Assembly (NCBI GenBank): GCA_014208095.1
Contig: JACHMT010000005.1
Span: 1,592,213-1,656,212 of the forward strand
Origin: Actinospineispora eucalypti
GTDB lineage: Bacteria; Actinomycetota; Actinomycetes; Mycobacteriales; Pseudonocardiaceae
Reading direction: 5' to 3'
Length of the DNA: 64,000 nucleotides
Position 1 is the first letter of the stretch, and each line of letters begins with the position of its first letter. Shown in pieces: positions 1-8,667 of the stretch. The translations under genes and the position numbers were made by a program. The notes under the pieces are model-generated. The model saw nothing but the letters and a program-made list of their open reading frames with translations, searched no databases and had not been told where the DNA came from.

Positions 1-56
1 CCCGTCACTGCGGCAGGCGCCCGGCGCGACGGTTACAACCCACAGATCGTAACAAG

Positions 57-329
57 TTGCGCGGCGCGCGGCTGATCGCCTCGCCCCGGCACGCGGACGC
101 GCTGCTCGTGACCGGCCCTTCCGCCCCTGGGGTTGAGCGCACGGACCAGTTCGTGCCCACGCGCACCCCTGCCCTCGTCACGCTCGTGTCCCTTGGGCCG
201 ATCCTCACCGAGTCCGCCGCCACCAGCACACGTATCAGCCTGATCGCGCTGCACCTCGCGGCGGCCCTTGTCCTCGTACCAGTGTTCCGGCACTCCAGGC
301 GCCCTCAGCCGCCGACGCACCCGATGTGA
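57..329 (+). pseudogene. Chimeric remnant ORF (NuoB/HycG-like scrap joined to a DUF6069-like C-terminus)
   Basis: The 90-residue frame looks like two gene scraps fused. Residues 6-20 (LIASPRHADALLVTGP) match from memory the conserved stretch of the small subunit of NADH dehydrogenase or group 4 hydrogenase (NuoB/HycG). Residues about 45-75 (ILTESAATSTRISLIALHLAAALVLVP) resemble the last membrane helix of actinobacterial DUF6069 proteins. Neither part has its domain partner nearby. The join falls at a 63-bp segment that recurs at 53487. No ribosome binding site was found. I regard this as debris and the family matches are memory-based. Confidence 0.35.
120..182 (+). repeat. Dispersed 63-bp direct repeat, copy 1
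   Basis: This segment matches 53487-53549 with three mismatches in 63 bases and the same orientation. In both places it reads through as PGVERTDQFVPTxTPALVT in one frame. The flanking sequences are unrelated. Its origin is unknown; it may be a recombination scar or the edge of an element. Confidence 0.8.
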
Positions 330-475
330 GCCCTCGCCGAAGGGACGGTTCAGAAACCTCGTGCCTGATCACGCCATCAGACACTCGGACGTGCTGCGCA
401 GCCGGGAGATCTACGCCGGACATCACGGGACTGTTCCAAGATCGGCTCTGGCTCAGAAACGGTGGTGGGGCGGGT

Positions 476-583
476 TCAGCTGAGCAGGATGCGTTGTCGG
501 AGTAGCGGGAATCCGGCTCGTCCGTACATCTGTCTTTTGATCGCTTTAAAAGTTACGTGGAATCTGGTCGGGCGGTTGATCAT
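476..583 (-). pseudogene. ISL3-family transposase, C-terminal remnant
   Basis: The minus-strand frame ends in FKAIKRQMYGRAGFPLLRQR plus four residues, the hallmark tail of ISL3 (IS204/IS1001/IS1165) transposases. Only about 35 residues remain, and upstream the frame runs antisense to the integrase gene. The stop sits about 30 bp inside the left inverted repeat, as expected for the transposase end of such an element. Confidence 0.65.
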
Positions 584-594
584 CTCCGTCCGGT

Positions 595-1683
595 GTGACC
601 ACGGACTTGGGAGATGGCTTGAGCGACAGCGTGGTGCTGGAGCGGAAGTGGCCGGTACTCGGCCGACACGAGCGGGCGGCTGAGTGGCTGCGGGTATGGG
701 CTGATCTGGGGCGTGCCCGGCGGACGATCGACGCCTACGCCCTTGGGCTGGCTGAGTATCTGTTGATGTGCGAGCGGGAGGGCGTCGACCCGATCGCCGC
801 CAGCCGAGCACACATCGCTGTCTACGTCCGCGAGTTGACCGAGCGGCGCAGCCGCGGGGGCGTGAACGTCGTGTCGATCGACTCTGGGTCGGGGCTGGCC
901 AACGCGACGATCCAGCAGCGATTGGTGCCGGTGCGGCTGTTTTACGACTACTTGATGGAGGAGGGGGTGCGGGAGGCCAACCCGGTGGGCCGGGGCCGTT
1001 ACACGCCTGGGCGGCGGGGAGGCGGCCACGAGCGCGGTTTGGTGCCCCGGTTGACGAAGCTGCCGTGGATCCCGTCCGAGCGGGAATGGGCGGAAGTGCT
1101 CGGTGTGGCGGCGAGAGAGCCGGTTCGCAATCGGGTGATGCTCGCGTTGGCCTATGACGCGGCGTTGCGGCGGGAGGAGCTGTGCTCGTTGCGCACCGAT
1201 GATCTGGACCCGGCGCACCGGACGCTGCGGGTGAGGGCGGAGACGACCAAGAACCGGCTGGAGCGCGTGGTGCCGTACTCGGCCTCCACTGGCGTGCTGT
1301 TGTCGGGCTACTTGGCCCACCGGGCAAGGATCAGCCGGGCGCGCGGGCCGTTGTTCCTGTCCGAGTCCCGCCGCAATCACGCACAGCCGTTGAGCTTGTG
1401 GACGTGGTCGAAGGTCGTCCGGAAGATCGCTCTGGACGCTGGAGTCCCGCGGTTTTCCACCCACACCACAAGGCATCTGTGCTTGACGGACCTGGCGCGG
1501 ATGGGCTGGGAGCTGCACGCCATCGCGACCTTCGCCGGACACCGGACGACCGACGCGACCCTGGCCTACATCCATCTGTCCGGCCGGGACTTGGCCGACA
1601 AACTCGCCAAGGGCATGGAACACATCCACGCCTGGCGCGTCGCCGCGCTCACGGACGGCCCGGTCGCGGGGACGCCGCGGTGA
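595..1683 (+). CDS. Tyrosine recombinase/integrase (XerD-like)
   Basis: A 362-residue phage-integrase-family recombinase. An N-terminal core-binding (SAM-like) domain spans about 25-125 and the catalytic domain about 160-345. All catalytic residues are visible: Arg192 (ALRREEL), Lys219 (TTKN), His290-x-x-Arg293 (HTTR), His316 (AGHR) and the nucleophile Tyr325 (LAYIH). It should cut and rejoin DNA through a 3'-phosphotyrosine intermediate. It starts at GTG 595, and its stop overlaps the GTG start of the next gene (GTGA), so the two are translationally coupled. The pairing of recombinases inside ISL3-like ends suggests a role in resolving or integrating the element. Confidence 0.9.
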   Translation: MTTDLGDGLSDSVVLERKWPVLGRHERAAEWLRVWADLGRARRTIDAYALGLAEYLLMCEREGVDPIAASRAHIAVYVRELTERRSRGGVNVVSIDSGSGLANATIQQRLVPVRLFYDYLMEEGVREANPVGRGRYTPGRRGGGHERGLVPRLTKLPWIPSEREWAEVLGVAAREPVRNRVMLALAYDAALRREELCSLRTDDLDPAHRTLRVRAETTKNRLERVVPYSASTGVLLSGYLAHRARISRARGPLFLSESRRNHAQPLSLWTWSKVVRKIALDAGVPRFSTHTTRHLCLTDLARMGWELHAIATFAGHRTTDATLAYIHLSGRDLADKLAKGMEHIHAWRVAALTDGPVAGTPR

Positions 1684-2723
1684 CCGCGCCGCGGTCGGGG
1701 ACCGCCGAGGTGGTGTCTGGGGCTCGGTGGCGCTCGCCGTTGGCTGGGCGGCGGTTCGACACCACGGTCGCAGTCCGGGCCGAGGAGGCGACGGCGATCC
1801 AGGAGCTGGGCGTGGACAACCTGCGCCGGCTTCAGCGCCACGATGCGTCCGCACCGGGCTGGCGTGTGATCCGGCGGCTGCTGCGCCCGATCGACACGGT
1901 CAATGCTGGTCTGGACTCACCGCCGACCCCGCATCGGCGACGCGCCATGCTGGACGTGGTCGCCGTGCTGCTGGTGCGTTCCGCCGAGCTCGGCAGGGCT
2001 TTCTGGGGCTGGACCACCGAGGAGTGGGTCTACCTGCTGGGTCGCGACCAGCCGGAGTTCTGCCGCCACGCGCCAGCCTGGGCCGGCGACGAGGTCCGGC
2101 CCTACCTCGCGGCCCACGCCTATCTTCTGGGCTCCTTCAACGGGTTCCACGCGATGGCCGGCTTCCACCGGCTCAGGCTGTCCTGGCGGATCTTCGGGCA
2201 AGACGGCGTGAACAGCGAGATCGCGCGGGTCCGTGCAATCCTGGCGCGGTGGGGCTACCAGCTTGGGCGCGATGACGACCAGTTACTGCCGAATGTGGTC
2301 TGCCAGCTGTTCCTGTTCAACCGCAGCCCGCACCTGGAGGACCTGAGCACTGAGCTGTTCGACCGGTTCCGCGGCGACCGGCTGTTGCAAGGCGCGCGGT
2401 TGAACACCCTCTACGCGACGCAGCGGGCCGTGGCCGAGTTGGGGTTCTGCGACCCGCCCCGGCCGCGCACCGGCGACCACTCCACCAAGGCGACCGGCGG
2501 CGCCCCGGCTTGGGAGCAGTGGGTGAACCAGTGGCACGAGACCTCGACGCTGACACACCGCACCCGCGGCCAGACCCGCTCCAACCTGCTCAGGGTCGGC
2601 CGTTGGCTCGCGGCCGAGCGCCCCCAGGACGCTGATCCATCCGACTGGACCCGCAAGAACAACACATCAACAAGATCAGGAACGCACCAGCGTCACGGTC
2701 ACAGAGCCTGCCGGATCACCTGA
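1680..2723 (+). pseudogene. Second tyrosine recombinase of the pair, C-terminally truncated
   Basis: The frame starts at GTG 1680, overlapping the upstream integrase stop, and runs 347 residues. Roughly the first 270 residues are a helical region typical of the large partner in two- or three-recombinase modules. From about residue 275 (WEQWVNQWHETSTLTHRTRG) a core-binding domain begins. The sequence then turns into low-quality residues (about 320-347) and stops with no catalytic Arg, His or Tyr. Full-length relatives should be about 600-700 residues, so the catalytic half is lost, with the break close to the right inverted repeat at 2742. Confidence 0.65.
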
Positions 2724-2907
2724 ACGTGACACGCCGGCAGCGACCACCGTTTCTGTGCCAGAGCCGATCTCTTGACAGGCCCGTCCTCCCGGGACGGTAC
2801 TGGCACTGGTTGCTCTCAGCATCGCCTGCCGATATCTGTGCGGCGGCGATCCTCAGCCACCGCAACGCTGATCTTGTCGCCGCTCGTGCCCGGTCGAGAC
2901 CTGGCGC

Positions 2908-3449
2908 TTACCGCGCACATACGTCGACGAAATCAGCGCGCGCCTTGCCCGCTTGCTGGCTGACCCACCGGTCTCGCAACCAGTCCGGCCACGAGTCCAG
3001 TACAGCGGCGCAATAAAGCGACGCCGAGTCACTACCGGGGTGGGCGCGAAGCTCGCAACGCACGGCAAGCTCGGCAGCGCAGTCCTCGGCCGGCCGAACG
3101 GCACAGGCGCCAACCCGCCGGCCAACCGCCACGCATCAAGCGATCCGACAAGCAGGTCCCGCAATCCGCGGTCACCACCCGCGCCGTGTACCACCTCGAC
3201 CGCCAACCGCACCGCTCTCGCGGCTGAGCGGCGGCGAGAACGCCTCAACCGCCATCCAGCTATCCCACCTCGAGAAACCGTGCGGGCGGCCGCGGACGCC
3301 TCAACGTGCAGCCGGTCCACCACGCCAGCACCGGCCAGAGGCAGCGCCGCACGGCTCGCGGAAACTGCCACGACGCGCGCGGTCTGCGCGGCGTCTGTCA
3401 CCGGCACAGAAGCCAACCACGGGGCCAGGGGCATCAGCGCCGGACGCTG
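2908..3449 (-). pseudogene. Truncated, frameshifted copy of the conserved hypothetical gene at 51468-52205
   Basis: Nucleotides 2899-3449 align with 51459-52016 at high identity. This copy lacks the first about 60 residues, because homology stops abruptly at 3449. It also has a 7-bp deletion near 3100 (TCCAGCA is present in the intact copy), which shifts frame after GLAPVP. The remaining C-terminal part keeps its reading only in a different frame. It sits between the recombinase element and a PucR-regulator scrap. See the intact gene for the family description. Confidence 0.85.
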
Positions 3450-3572
3450 TTCCCTGGCCCGCTATGGCGAGATCGCGCTGACATCGGTGCTGACCGCCCA
3501 CCTGAGCTTCCCTCGGTTCTCCGGAGACTTCCGAACCAGGTTTGATCATGCAAACCGTGGAAGGAAGTCATC

Positions 3573-3902
3573 GTGTCCGCACCGAAGAAGTATCCCGATG
3601 AGCTGCGCGAACGTGCGGTGAGGTTGTATCGGGAGGCCGACCCGAAGCCGGTCAAGCGGTGGTTGGCCGAGCAGTTGGGTATCCATCCGGAGGCGTTGCG
3701 GAGCTGGATCCGCCAGGATGAGGCCGATCGCGGTGAGTGTGCTGATCAGCCGAGCACCCAGATGCTCGAGGAGAACCGGCGGCTGCGCCGGGAGAACGCC
3801 GAGCTCAAGCGGGCCAACGAGGTGTTGCGGGCGGCCAGCGCTTATTCGCGGCCGAGATCGGCCCGACCCGGAGGTGGTCATGAGCTTCATCGACGCCCAT
3901 GA
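3573..3902 (+). CDS. IS3-family transposase OrfA
   Basis: A 109-residue OrfA starting at GTG 3573 behind a GGAAG ribosome site. An N-terminal helix-turn-helix (about 8-50: PDELRERAVRLYREADP through LGIHPEALRSWIRQDEA) binds the IS ends. A leucine-zipper coiled coil follows (about 66-90: LEENRRLRRENAELKRANEVL). Its 3' end overlaps the OrfB start (ATG 3880). It gives DNA recognition, while the DDE catalytic domain is in OrfB. Confidence 0.85.
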   Translation: MSAPKKYPDELRERAVRLYREADPKPVKRWLAEQLGIHPEALRSWIRQDEADRGECADQPSTQMLEENRRLRRENAELKRANEVLRAASAYSRPRSARPGGGHELHRRP

Positions 3903-4810
3903 CTTCCCGGTCGGTCTCGTGCCGCGGGTCCTGTGCATCCCGTCGTCGACCTACTACGGCTGGCGGGCGCGCCAGGCTCGGCCCAGTGAGTGGGCGCGCG
4001 GCGACGCGGAGCTACTGGAGCGGATCCAGGCCATTCGGGCGTCGCACGAGTTCGCGGCCACCTACGGCTCACCGAGGATGTGGCTGGAGCTGCGACGCCA
4101 GGGCGTACGGTGTGGGCGCAAGCGCGTCGAGCGGATCATGCGTGAGCACAACCTGCGCGGCGCGTACCTGCGCAAGGGCTGGAAGGGCGGCTCTACCCGG
4201 TCCGACCCGCGTCACACCGCCGCTCCGGACCTGGTCAACCGCGAGTTCGCCACCGAGGGGCCGAACCGGCTGTGGGTGGCTGACCTGACCCGGATCATGA
4301 CCGGTGAGGGTGTGTTGTGGCTGGCCTCGGTGCGCGATGCGTTCTCCAACCGGGTCGTCGGCTGGGCCACCGCGGCCCGCGCGGACACCGACCTGGTGCT
4401 CACCGCGCTGGAGTACGGGCTGTGGTCGCGCGACGTGCGCGCCGGTCAGCTCGTGCATCACTCGGACAAGGGCCCAGTACACCGCGATCCGGTTCACCCA
4501 GCGCCTGGCCGACGCTGGGATCGCGCCGTCCACCGGCAGCGTCGGAGACAGCTACGACAACGCGCTCGCCGAGAACCTGTGGTCCACGATCAAGATCGAG
4601 CTGCTGTACTGGCCTGGTACCAGCTTCGCCACCCGGGCCGAAGCCGAAGCAGCGCTGTTCCGCTACATCGACGGCTGGTACAACCCCCGCCGCATCCAGC
4701 GAGGGCTCAGCGGGCTCTCACCCGACGAGTACGAGCAGGCCCACCACACCCTCCACCAGCAACCGGCCCAGCCGGCTACCCTCCAACCCGAGCCGGCCAA
4801 TCACAGATAA
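3880..4810 (+). pseudogene. IS3-family transposase OrfB (frameshifted)
   Basis: The frame from ATG 3880 has the HTH_21 region and the first catalytic Asp of the rve integrase core (ANRLWVADLTRI region, about residues 125-140), then runs to LVHHSDKG. There the reading frame breaks: AAGGGCCCAG replaces the expected AAGGGCGCCCAG, a 2-bp loss near 4476. The remainder (QYTAIRF, GDSYDNALAENLWSTIK with the final catalytic Glu) continues in another frame to TAA 4810. Unless the shift is a base-calling error, the transposase is inactive. Confidence 0.85.
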
Positions 4811-5172
4811 ACAAGTCTCCGGCAAACAGGGGGAACCTCAACCCCGTCCGCGCACTGCGCATGAAGCGTTGGCACCTCGGCGGGCTGGACGCCGACACCC
4901 CGACCGCGGGCCGCCTGCGCGACACCCTGCGCGTTCTGCTCGAGGTCCACCTGAACCAGCGCGAGGCCGCCCGCCAGCTCGGCGTGCACCCGCACACCAT
5001 CGCCTACCGCCTGCGGCAGATCGAGGCCCAGCTCGGCTACCCGGTCAGCGAACGGGCGGCCGCGCTGCACGCCGCGCTGCTGGTGCGGGACGTCCTGGGC
5101 TGACCCGCCTCCCACCCCGGCTGCGGCCGGCGGTGCTGTCCGCCGAGTGGGTCCTCCAGGGTGGGCGCAAGG

Positions 5173-6189
5173 TCAGCGACGCAGCGTCTGGGCGGGTGGC
5201 TCACCGAACCTCGCCCGATAGAGGGAGGCGAAATGGCCATGGTGGGTGAAGCCCCAGCGGGCAGCGATCTCGGTGACCGTGGTGGCCCGCGGGTCGGCGT
5301 CGAGCAGCTCGGCGTGGATCCTGTTGAGCCGGACCTGACGCAGGTGGCGCATCGGAGAGATGCCCGTGGCCCGGGTGAACGCGGACTGAAGCGCGCGCAC
5401 ACTCACGTGCACGGCCTGGGCGAGCTCGCCGACCGTCCAGGGATGTTCGGGCCGTTCCTCGAGCAGCGCGGTAGCCTCACGCACCGCGCGGGGTGACGCG
5501 ATGGGGGCGGGTTTGTCCAGCTCAGCGGTGTAGTTGTGCCGCTGAGCCAACAGCAGGTTGTCCACCAGCAGGTTCTCCAGCGTGCGGGTGGTCAACGGGT
5601 GCGGCGAGCGGCCCTCGCGCCGTTCCGCCTCGTTGAGCACCAGCCGCAGCGCGTCCAGCCAGCCCCGAGCGGTCGGCGCGGTCAAGTTCATCTCCGGGGC
5701 GAAGGTGACCGGTTCGGTAATGCGCCGGTCCAGGTGCCGTTCCAGCTCGCGGTCGAGGCTCGCCTGCGGCAGCAGCACGGCGACCTGACAGCTACCGCCG
5801 CTCCACAACAGCTCACCGGCGGCGCCCGGGCCCAGCACAGCCGCCACCGAAGGAGTGGACCGCACCACGTGCCGCTGCACCCGCCAGATCGCGCCGCCGG
5901 TCAGCGGGAGGGTGACGTGGTAATACGGGGTCGCTCCGCTGAGGATCTGGGTGTCCGAGCCGAAACGCAGATAGCCGGTGGTCAGCTCCCCGATTCCCAC
6001 CGCGTTCATGTGCAGCTCGAAGTCGTCGCCGGGCGTGGCCACGCGCAGCTGCAGCGGGAGGCGGGGCAGCACCCGTTGCAGCACATCGGTGGCAAGGGCG
6101 ATGTCATCCGTGCGGGCCACCGGGTAGGCGGCGAGTAGCTCATCGGTTACGCCGGGGTGCACCGCCAATGCCGCCTCCTGCCCTCTCAT
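5173..6189 (-). CDS. AraC/XylS-family transcriptional regulator
   Basis: A 338-residue regulator starting at ATG 6189. The N-terminal about 210 residues form an AraC_binding_2-like ligand domain (cupin-like; TPYYHVTLPLTGGAIWRVQR). The C-terminal about 100 residues carry two helix-turn-helices: the first around WTVGELAQAVHVSVRALQSA, the second around VTEIAARWGFTHHGHFASLY, ending with the typical RFGEPPAQTLRR tail. It lies divergent from the Mce gene at 6400 with a 210-bp shared region and probably controls that gene or itself. The ligand is unknown; this subfamily often accompanies aromatic or steroid catabolism genes. Confidence 0.88.
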   Translation of the reverse strand: MRGQEAALAVHPGVTDELLAAYPVARTDDIALATDVLQRVLPRLPLQLRVATPGDDFELHMNAVGIGELTTGYLRFGSDTQILSGATPYYHVTLPLTGGAIWRVQRHVVRSTPSVAAVLGPGAAGELLWSGGSCQVAVLLPQASLDRELERHLDRRITEPVTFAPEMNLTAPTARGWLDALRLVLNEAERREGRSPHPLTTRTLENLLVDNLLLAQRHNYTAELDKPAPIASPRAVREATALLEERPEHPWTVGELAQAVHVSVRALQSAFTRATGISPMRHLRQVRLNRIHAELLDADPRATTVTEIAARWGFTHHGHFASLYRARFGEPPAQTLRR

Positions 6190-6399
6190 CGGGATAGCCG
6201 GGACCGTTCGCCTTCGGACGTTATGCCATCGGAATTCGATCACTGCCGGCAGCCGGGGGACCGCCGGAGAGTGCGCGAACGTGACGGCGGGCGGCGCTTT
6301 TCGGATCGATGGACGGGTGCGCCGCCGGGTTGGCTGTCGGAGCCGGCGGCGCATCGACCGTCGGCGTCGGTTTGGCAAGTGGAAAGAGGTTGACCCGAC

Positions 6400-7677
6400 A
6401 TGCCCGTGAGCCCTCGGCGTGGCCGCCTGGCGCTGACCGTCCAGCGGGTCCGCACCGAACCGGGGCTGCTCCGCAACGCCGTGGTGGTGCTCGCGCTCAT
6501 CGTCATCGCCGGTGTCGTCGGCGGGATCATCCTGGGCAATCAGCGGTTTGTGCCGCCGTGGAGCGACCGGCTGGTGATCAGCGCGGAATTCCCCGCCACC
6601 CCGGGCATCAGCCCGGCCAACGGGCAGGAGGTGCGCATCGCCGGAGTCAACGTCGGCGACATCACCGACGCCGAGGTGACCCGGCAAGGCAAGGTGCGGC
6701 TCACCCTTTCGGTGGAGCATGGGCACCGGCTATACGAGAACGCCAGCCTGCTGCTGCGTCCGAAGAGCCCGCTCAACGAGATGTACGTGGCGATCAGCCC
6801 GGGCGGCCCGCCGGCGCGGGAGGTCGGCGCGAATCACGTCTTCCCGATCGAGTCGACGGAGCGACCGATTCAGGTGGACGAGGTGCTGCGGCACCTGGAC
6901 GACAACGCGCAGCGGATGCTCACCTCGCTGCTCGCCGAGTCAGACACCGCACTCACCAGTGCACGCACCGCGCTGCCCGGCGGCCTCGACGCCACCCGGC
7001 AGGTGGCCAATGACCTGCGGCCAGTCGCCGAACAGCTGGCCCGACGCAAGGAACTGATCCGCCGGCTGGTCACCTCGGTCGGGCAGATCGCGCACGCGGT
7101 CGGCGGGGACGACCAGCGGCTGCGCACACTGGTCGCCAGCCTGCAGACCACGCTGCGCACCTTCGGCGGCCGCGCCCCGCAGGTGGACCAGACGCTGGCC
7201 GAGCTGCCCGGCCTGGTGGACCAGTTGCGCCACTCCACGAACAAGGTGCGGAACCTGTCCGACCAGCTCGACTCCACACTGCGCAACCTGGCACGCGCCT
7301 CGGACGCGTTCCCCACCGCGATGCGGGAGCTGCGCGGCACCACCGACCGGCTGGACACCGTCGTGGACACCGCCGATCCATTCCTGGACGCCGCCAAGCC
7401 GGTGCTGGCCGACCTGCGGCCGTTCGCGGCTCACCTGGACGAGGCGTTGCCCGAACTGCGGGCCGCGACCAAGCCTCTGGACCCGGTAACCGACGCGTTG
7501 CTGCCCTACCTGCCAGACGTCGCCGCGTTCACCGTGCAGACCCGATCTCTGTTGAGCTTGCAGGACGCCAACTCAGGCATCCTGCGTGCCGCCGTCCCGA
7601 TCAGCTCGCACTTCCCGCCCCCCACCCTCGGCCCGAACAACGGGATCAAGCCGATCACTGTGCCGGGCGCTCGATAG
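6400..7677 (+). CDS. Mce-family (MlaD-domain) lipid-transport protein
   Basis: A 425-residue protein with a single N-terminal membrane anchor (about 25-48, VVVLALIVIAGVVGGIILG). The MCE/MlaD domain follows at about 55-140 (GQEVRIAGVNVGDITDAEV; LLLRPKSPLNEMYVAISPGG), then a long helical tube-forming region (about 160-400) with regularly spaced hydrophobics. Actinobacterial Mce proteins form six-subunit envelope channels for lipids or sterols. Here only one mce gene is present, with no YrbE permeases or other Mce subunits nearby, so it is an orphan. A ribosome site AAAGAGG precedes ATG 6400. Its last 22 bp overlap the tail of the convergent SDR remnant. Confidence 0.88.
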   Translation: MPVSPRRGRLALTVQRVRTEPGLLRNAVVVLALIVIAGVVGGIILGNQRFVPPWSDRLVISAEFPATPGISPANGQEVRIAGVNVGDITDAEVTRQGKVRLTLSVEHGHRLYENASLLLRPKSPLNEMYVAISPGGPPAREVGANHVFPIESTERPIQVDEVLRHLDDNAQRMLTSLLAESDTALTSARTALPGGLDATRQVANDLRPVAEQLARRKELIRRLVTSVGQIAHAVGGDDQRLRTLVASLQTTLRTFGGRAPQVDQTLAELPGLVDQLRHSTNKVRNLSDQLDSTLRNLARASDAFPTAMRELRGTTDRLDTVVDTADPFLDAAKPVLADLRPFAAHLDEALPELRAATKPLDPVTDALLPYLPDVAAFTVQTRSLLSLQDANSGILRAAVPISSHFPPPTLGPNNGIKPITVPGAR

Positions 7678-7867
7678 GTGCACGGGCTAGATCACTCTGG
7701 TCCAGCGACTCCGGCAGCACCTGCCCGCCGTCGACGATCAACGCCTGGCCGGTCACGAACGAGGCCTCCGCGCTGGCCAGGTAGACCGCCGCGTGACCAA
7801 TGTCGTCCACGGTCCCCAGCCGACCGCCCGGGATCGTGCGCTCCATGCTCTGGCGGGCGTCGCCCAT
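7655..7867 (-). pseudogene. Short-chain dehydrogenase/reductase, C-terminal remnant
   Basis: The minus-strand frame reads GRLGTVDDIGHAAVYLASAE then SFVTGQALIVDGGQ, the classical SDR C-terminus (nucleotide-fold helix plus the V-DGG motif). There is no Rossmann glycine motif and no YxxxK upstream: the sequence switches to unrelated reading at about 7870. Only about 65 of the usual 250 residues remain. It overlaps the 3' end of the Mce gene. Confidence 0.75.
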
Positions 7868-7871
7868 CAGG

Positions 7872-8114
7872 CACAAGCTCGCCGGTCCGACCATCAGCCG
7901 TGCCGAGATGCTGGCCACCTGGACCCGCAACGGGGTCGCCCTGCTGGGCTGGGAGGACATCGGCAGCCTGACACCCGGCTACCACGCCGACGTCACGATC
8001 GTGGACCGCAACCCGGCCACCGGTGGGCTGGATGCGCTCGAAGAGACGCAGGTGCCGCGGACGATCCTCGGTGGACGAGCGGTCTACGACAACGGTGCGG
8101 TGAAAGAAGCCTGA
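7872..8114 (+). pseudogene. Amidohydrolase, C-terminal remnant
   Basis: The plus-strand frame has TWTRNGVALLGWEDIGSLTP then GYHADVTIVDRNP and RTILGGRAVYDN. These match the last about 75 residues of composite-domain amidohydrolases (YtcJ or imidazolonepropionase-like), including the return to the beta-sandwich that ends in G-G-x-x-V-Y. The metal-binding barrel is absent. It abuts the SDR remnant head to head, so two gene scraps have been joined here. 8115-8291 holds nothing recognisable. Confidence 0.7.
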
Positions 8115-8291
8115 CTCAGGCGCCCGGCCAAGGGAGCGCGACCGGCCAGGCTGCCCAGCCGATCATCGTGCTGGGGCAGCTCCCGGCGTCGGGTATGCGC
8201 GGCAAGTCACCACGGTGAGAATCCAGACCGGCGCTGATGGAGTCAGCGCCGGCCCATCCGGTCGGAACTTGGCGTTTGCGAGTCGAGCGGC

Positions 8292-8597
8292 CTAGCGGCG
8301 ATCGTCCCGGCCGTCGTCCGAGGTGGTGTGTTTGCTGAGCAGGCGGTGGATCTCGTGGAGGGTCAACCCGCGTTGATAGGGCAGGAGCGTTCTGCTGCGC
8401 CACACGCCACCGGGGGCCTCGTCCACGCGCACCAGGATGTACTTGCCGTAATTCATCGTTCGGAGATTGCGCCGTCGGCTTCTGCGCAGCTCCCAGCCGT
8501 GGCGTCGAGCCATCCGACGCACGCGGTCTTCGTAGGCCTGGTAGTCGGTCTCGGTCATGGCGTTGATTCGCTCAGGGGTAGGGACGTCAACGTCCAT
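8292..8597 (-). CDS. Small conserved hypothetical protein
   Basis: A 101-residue basic protein with codon bias like its neighbours. The part from Met14 (MTETDYQAYEDRVRRMARRH) to GLTLHEIHRLLS resembles a short actinobacterial family of unknown function that starts at that methionine, so 8558 is an alternative start. It has no membrane segment or signal peptide. It precedes IS982 and is transcribed away from it. No function is assigned. Confidence 0.6.
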   Translation of the reverse strand: MDVDVPTPERINAMTETDYQAYEDRVRRMARRHGWELRRSRRRNLRTMNYGKYILVRVDEAPGGVWRSRTLLPYQRGLTLHEIHRLLSKHTTSDDGRDDRR

Positions 8598-8667
8598 GGC
8601 CGAAACGGTACTCAGAACAACGCTGCCCGTGAGGCCGCGAAAGGCGGGCGATTCGGCTGCTCACGTA

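Larger units (their letters stand above)
440..2769. mobile_element. Internally deleted ISL3-type element carrying a tyrosine recombinase pair
   Basis: The ends are inverted repeats: AGATCGGCTCTGGC at 440-453, continuing as CAGAAACGGTGGT, is repeated in inverse at 2742-2769 with one mismatch in about 28 bases. Just inside the left end, on the minus strand, lies the C-terminal tail of an ISL3-family transposase; the rest of that gene is absent. The remaining cargo is two plus-strand tyrosine recombinase genes, the second truncated. ISL3 elements with recombinase passenger genes are known. Without a transposase this copy should be immobile. No convincing 8-bp target duplication was seen; GATC flanks both ends but is palindromic and may belong to the repeat. 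Confidence 0.6.
3503..4840 (+). mobile_element. IS3-family insertion sequence
   Basis: The element is 1338 bp long. Imperfect 28-bp terminal inverted repeats start TGAG and end CCGGAGACTT (left 3503-3530; right 4813-4840). A 3-bp target duplication ACC lies at 3500-3502 and 4841-4843, as expected for IS3. It contains orfA and orfB. Removing it with one ACC restores an open PucR reading frame across the site, which supports the boundaries. Confidence 0.88.
3450..5103 (+). pseudogene. PucR/CdaR-type transcriptional regulator, C-terminal fragment interrupted by IS3
   Basis: Two pieces, 3450-3502 and 4844-5103, join in frame when the IS3 element and one copy of its 3-bp target duplication are removed. 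The joined protein has SLARYGEIALTSVLTAH, matching the segment before the PucR C-terminal helix-turn-helix, then REAARQLGVHPHTIAYRLRQ and IEAQLG, the PucR/CdaR HTH. Only the last about 100 residues of the regulator remain. The upstream part was lost at the 3449 junction before or independently of the IS insertion. It is not functional. Confidence 0.75.
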
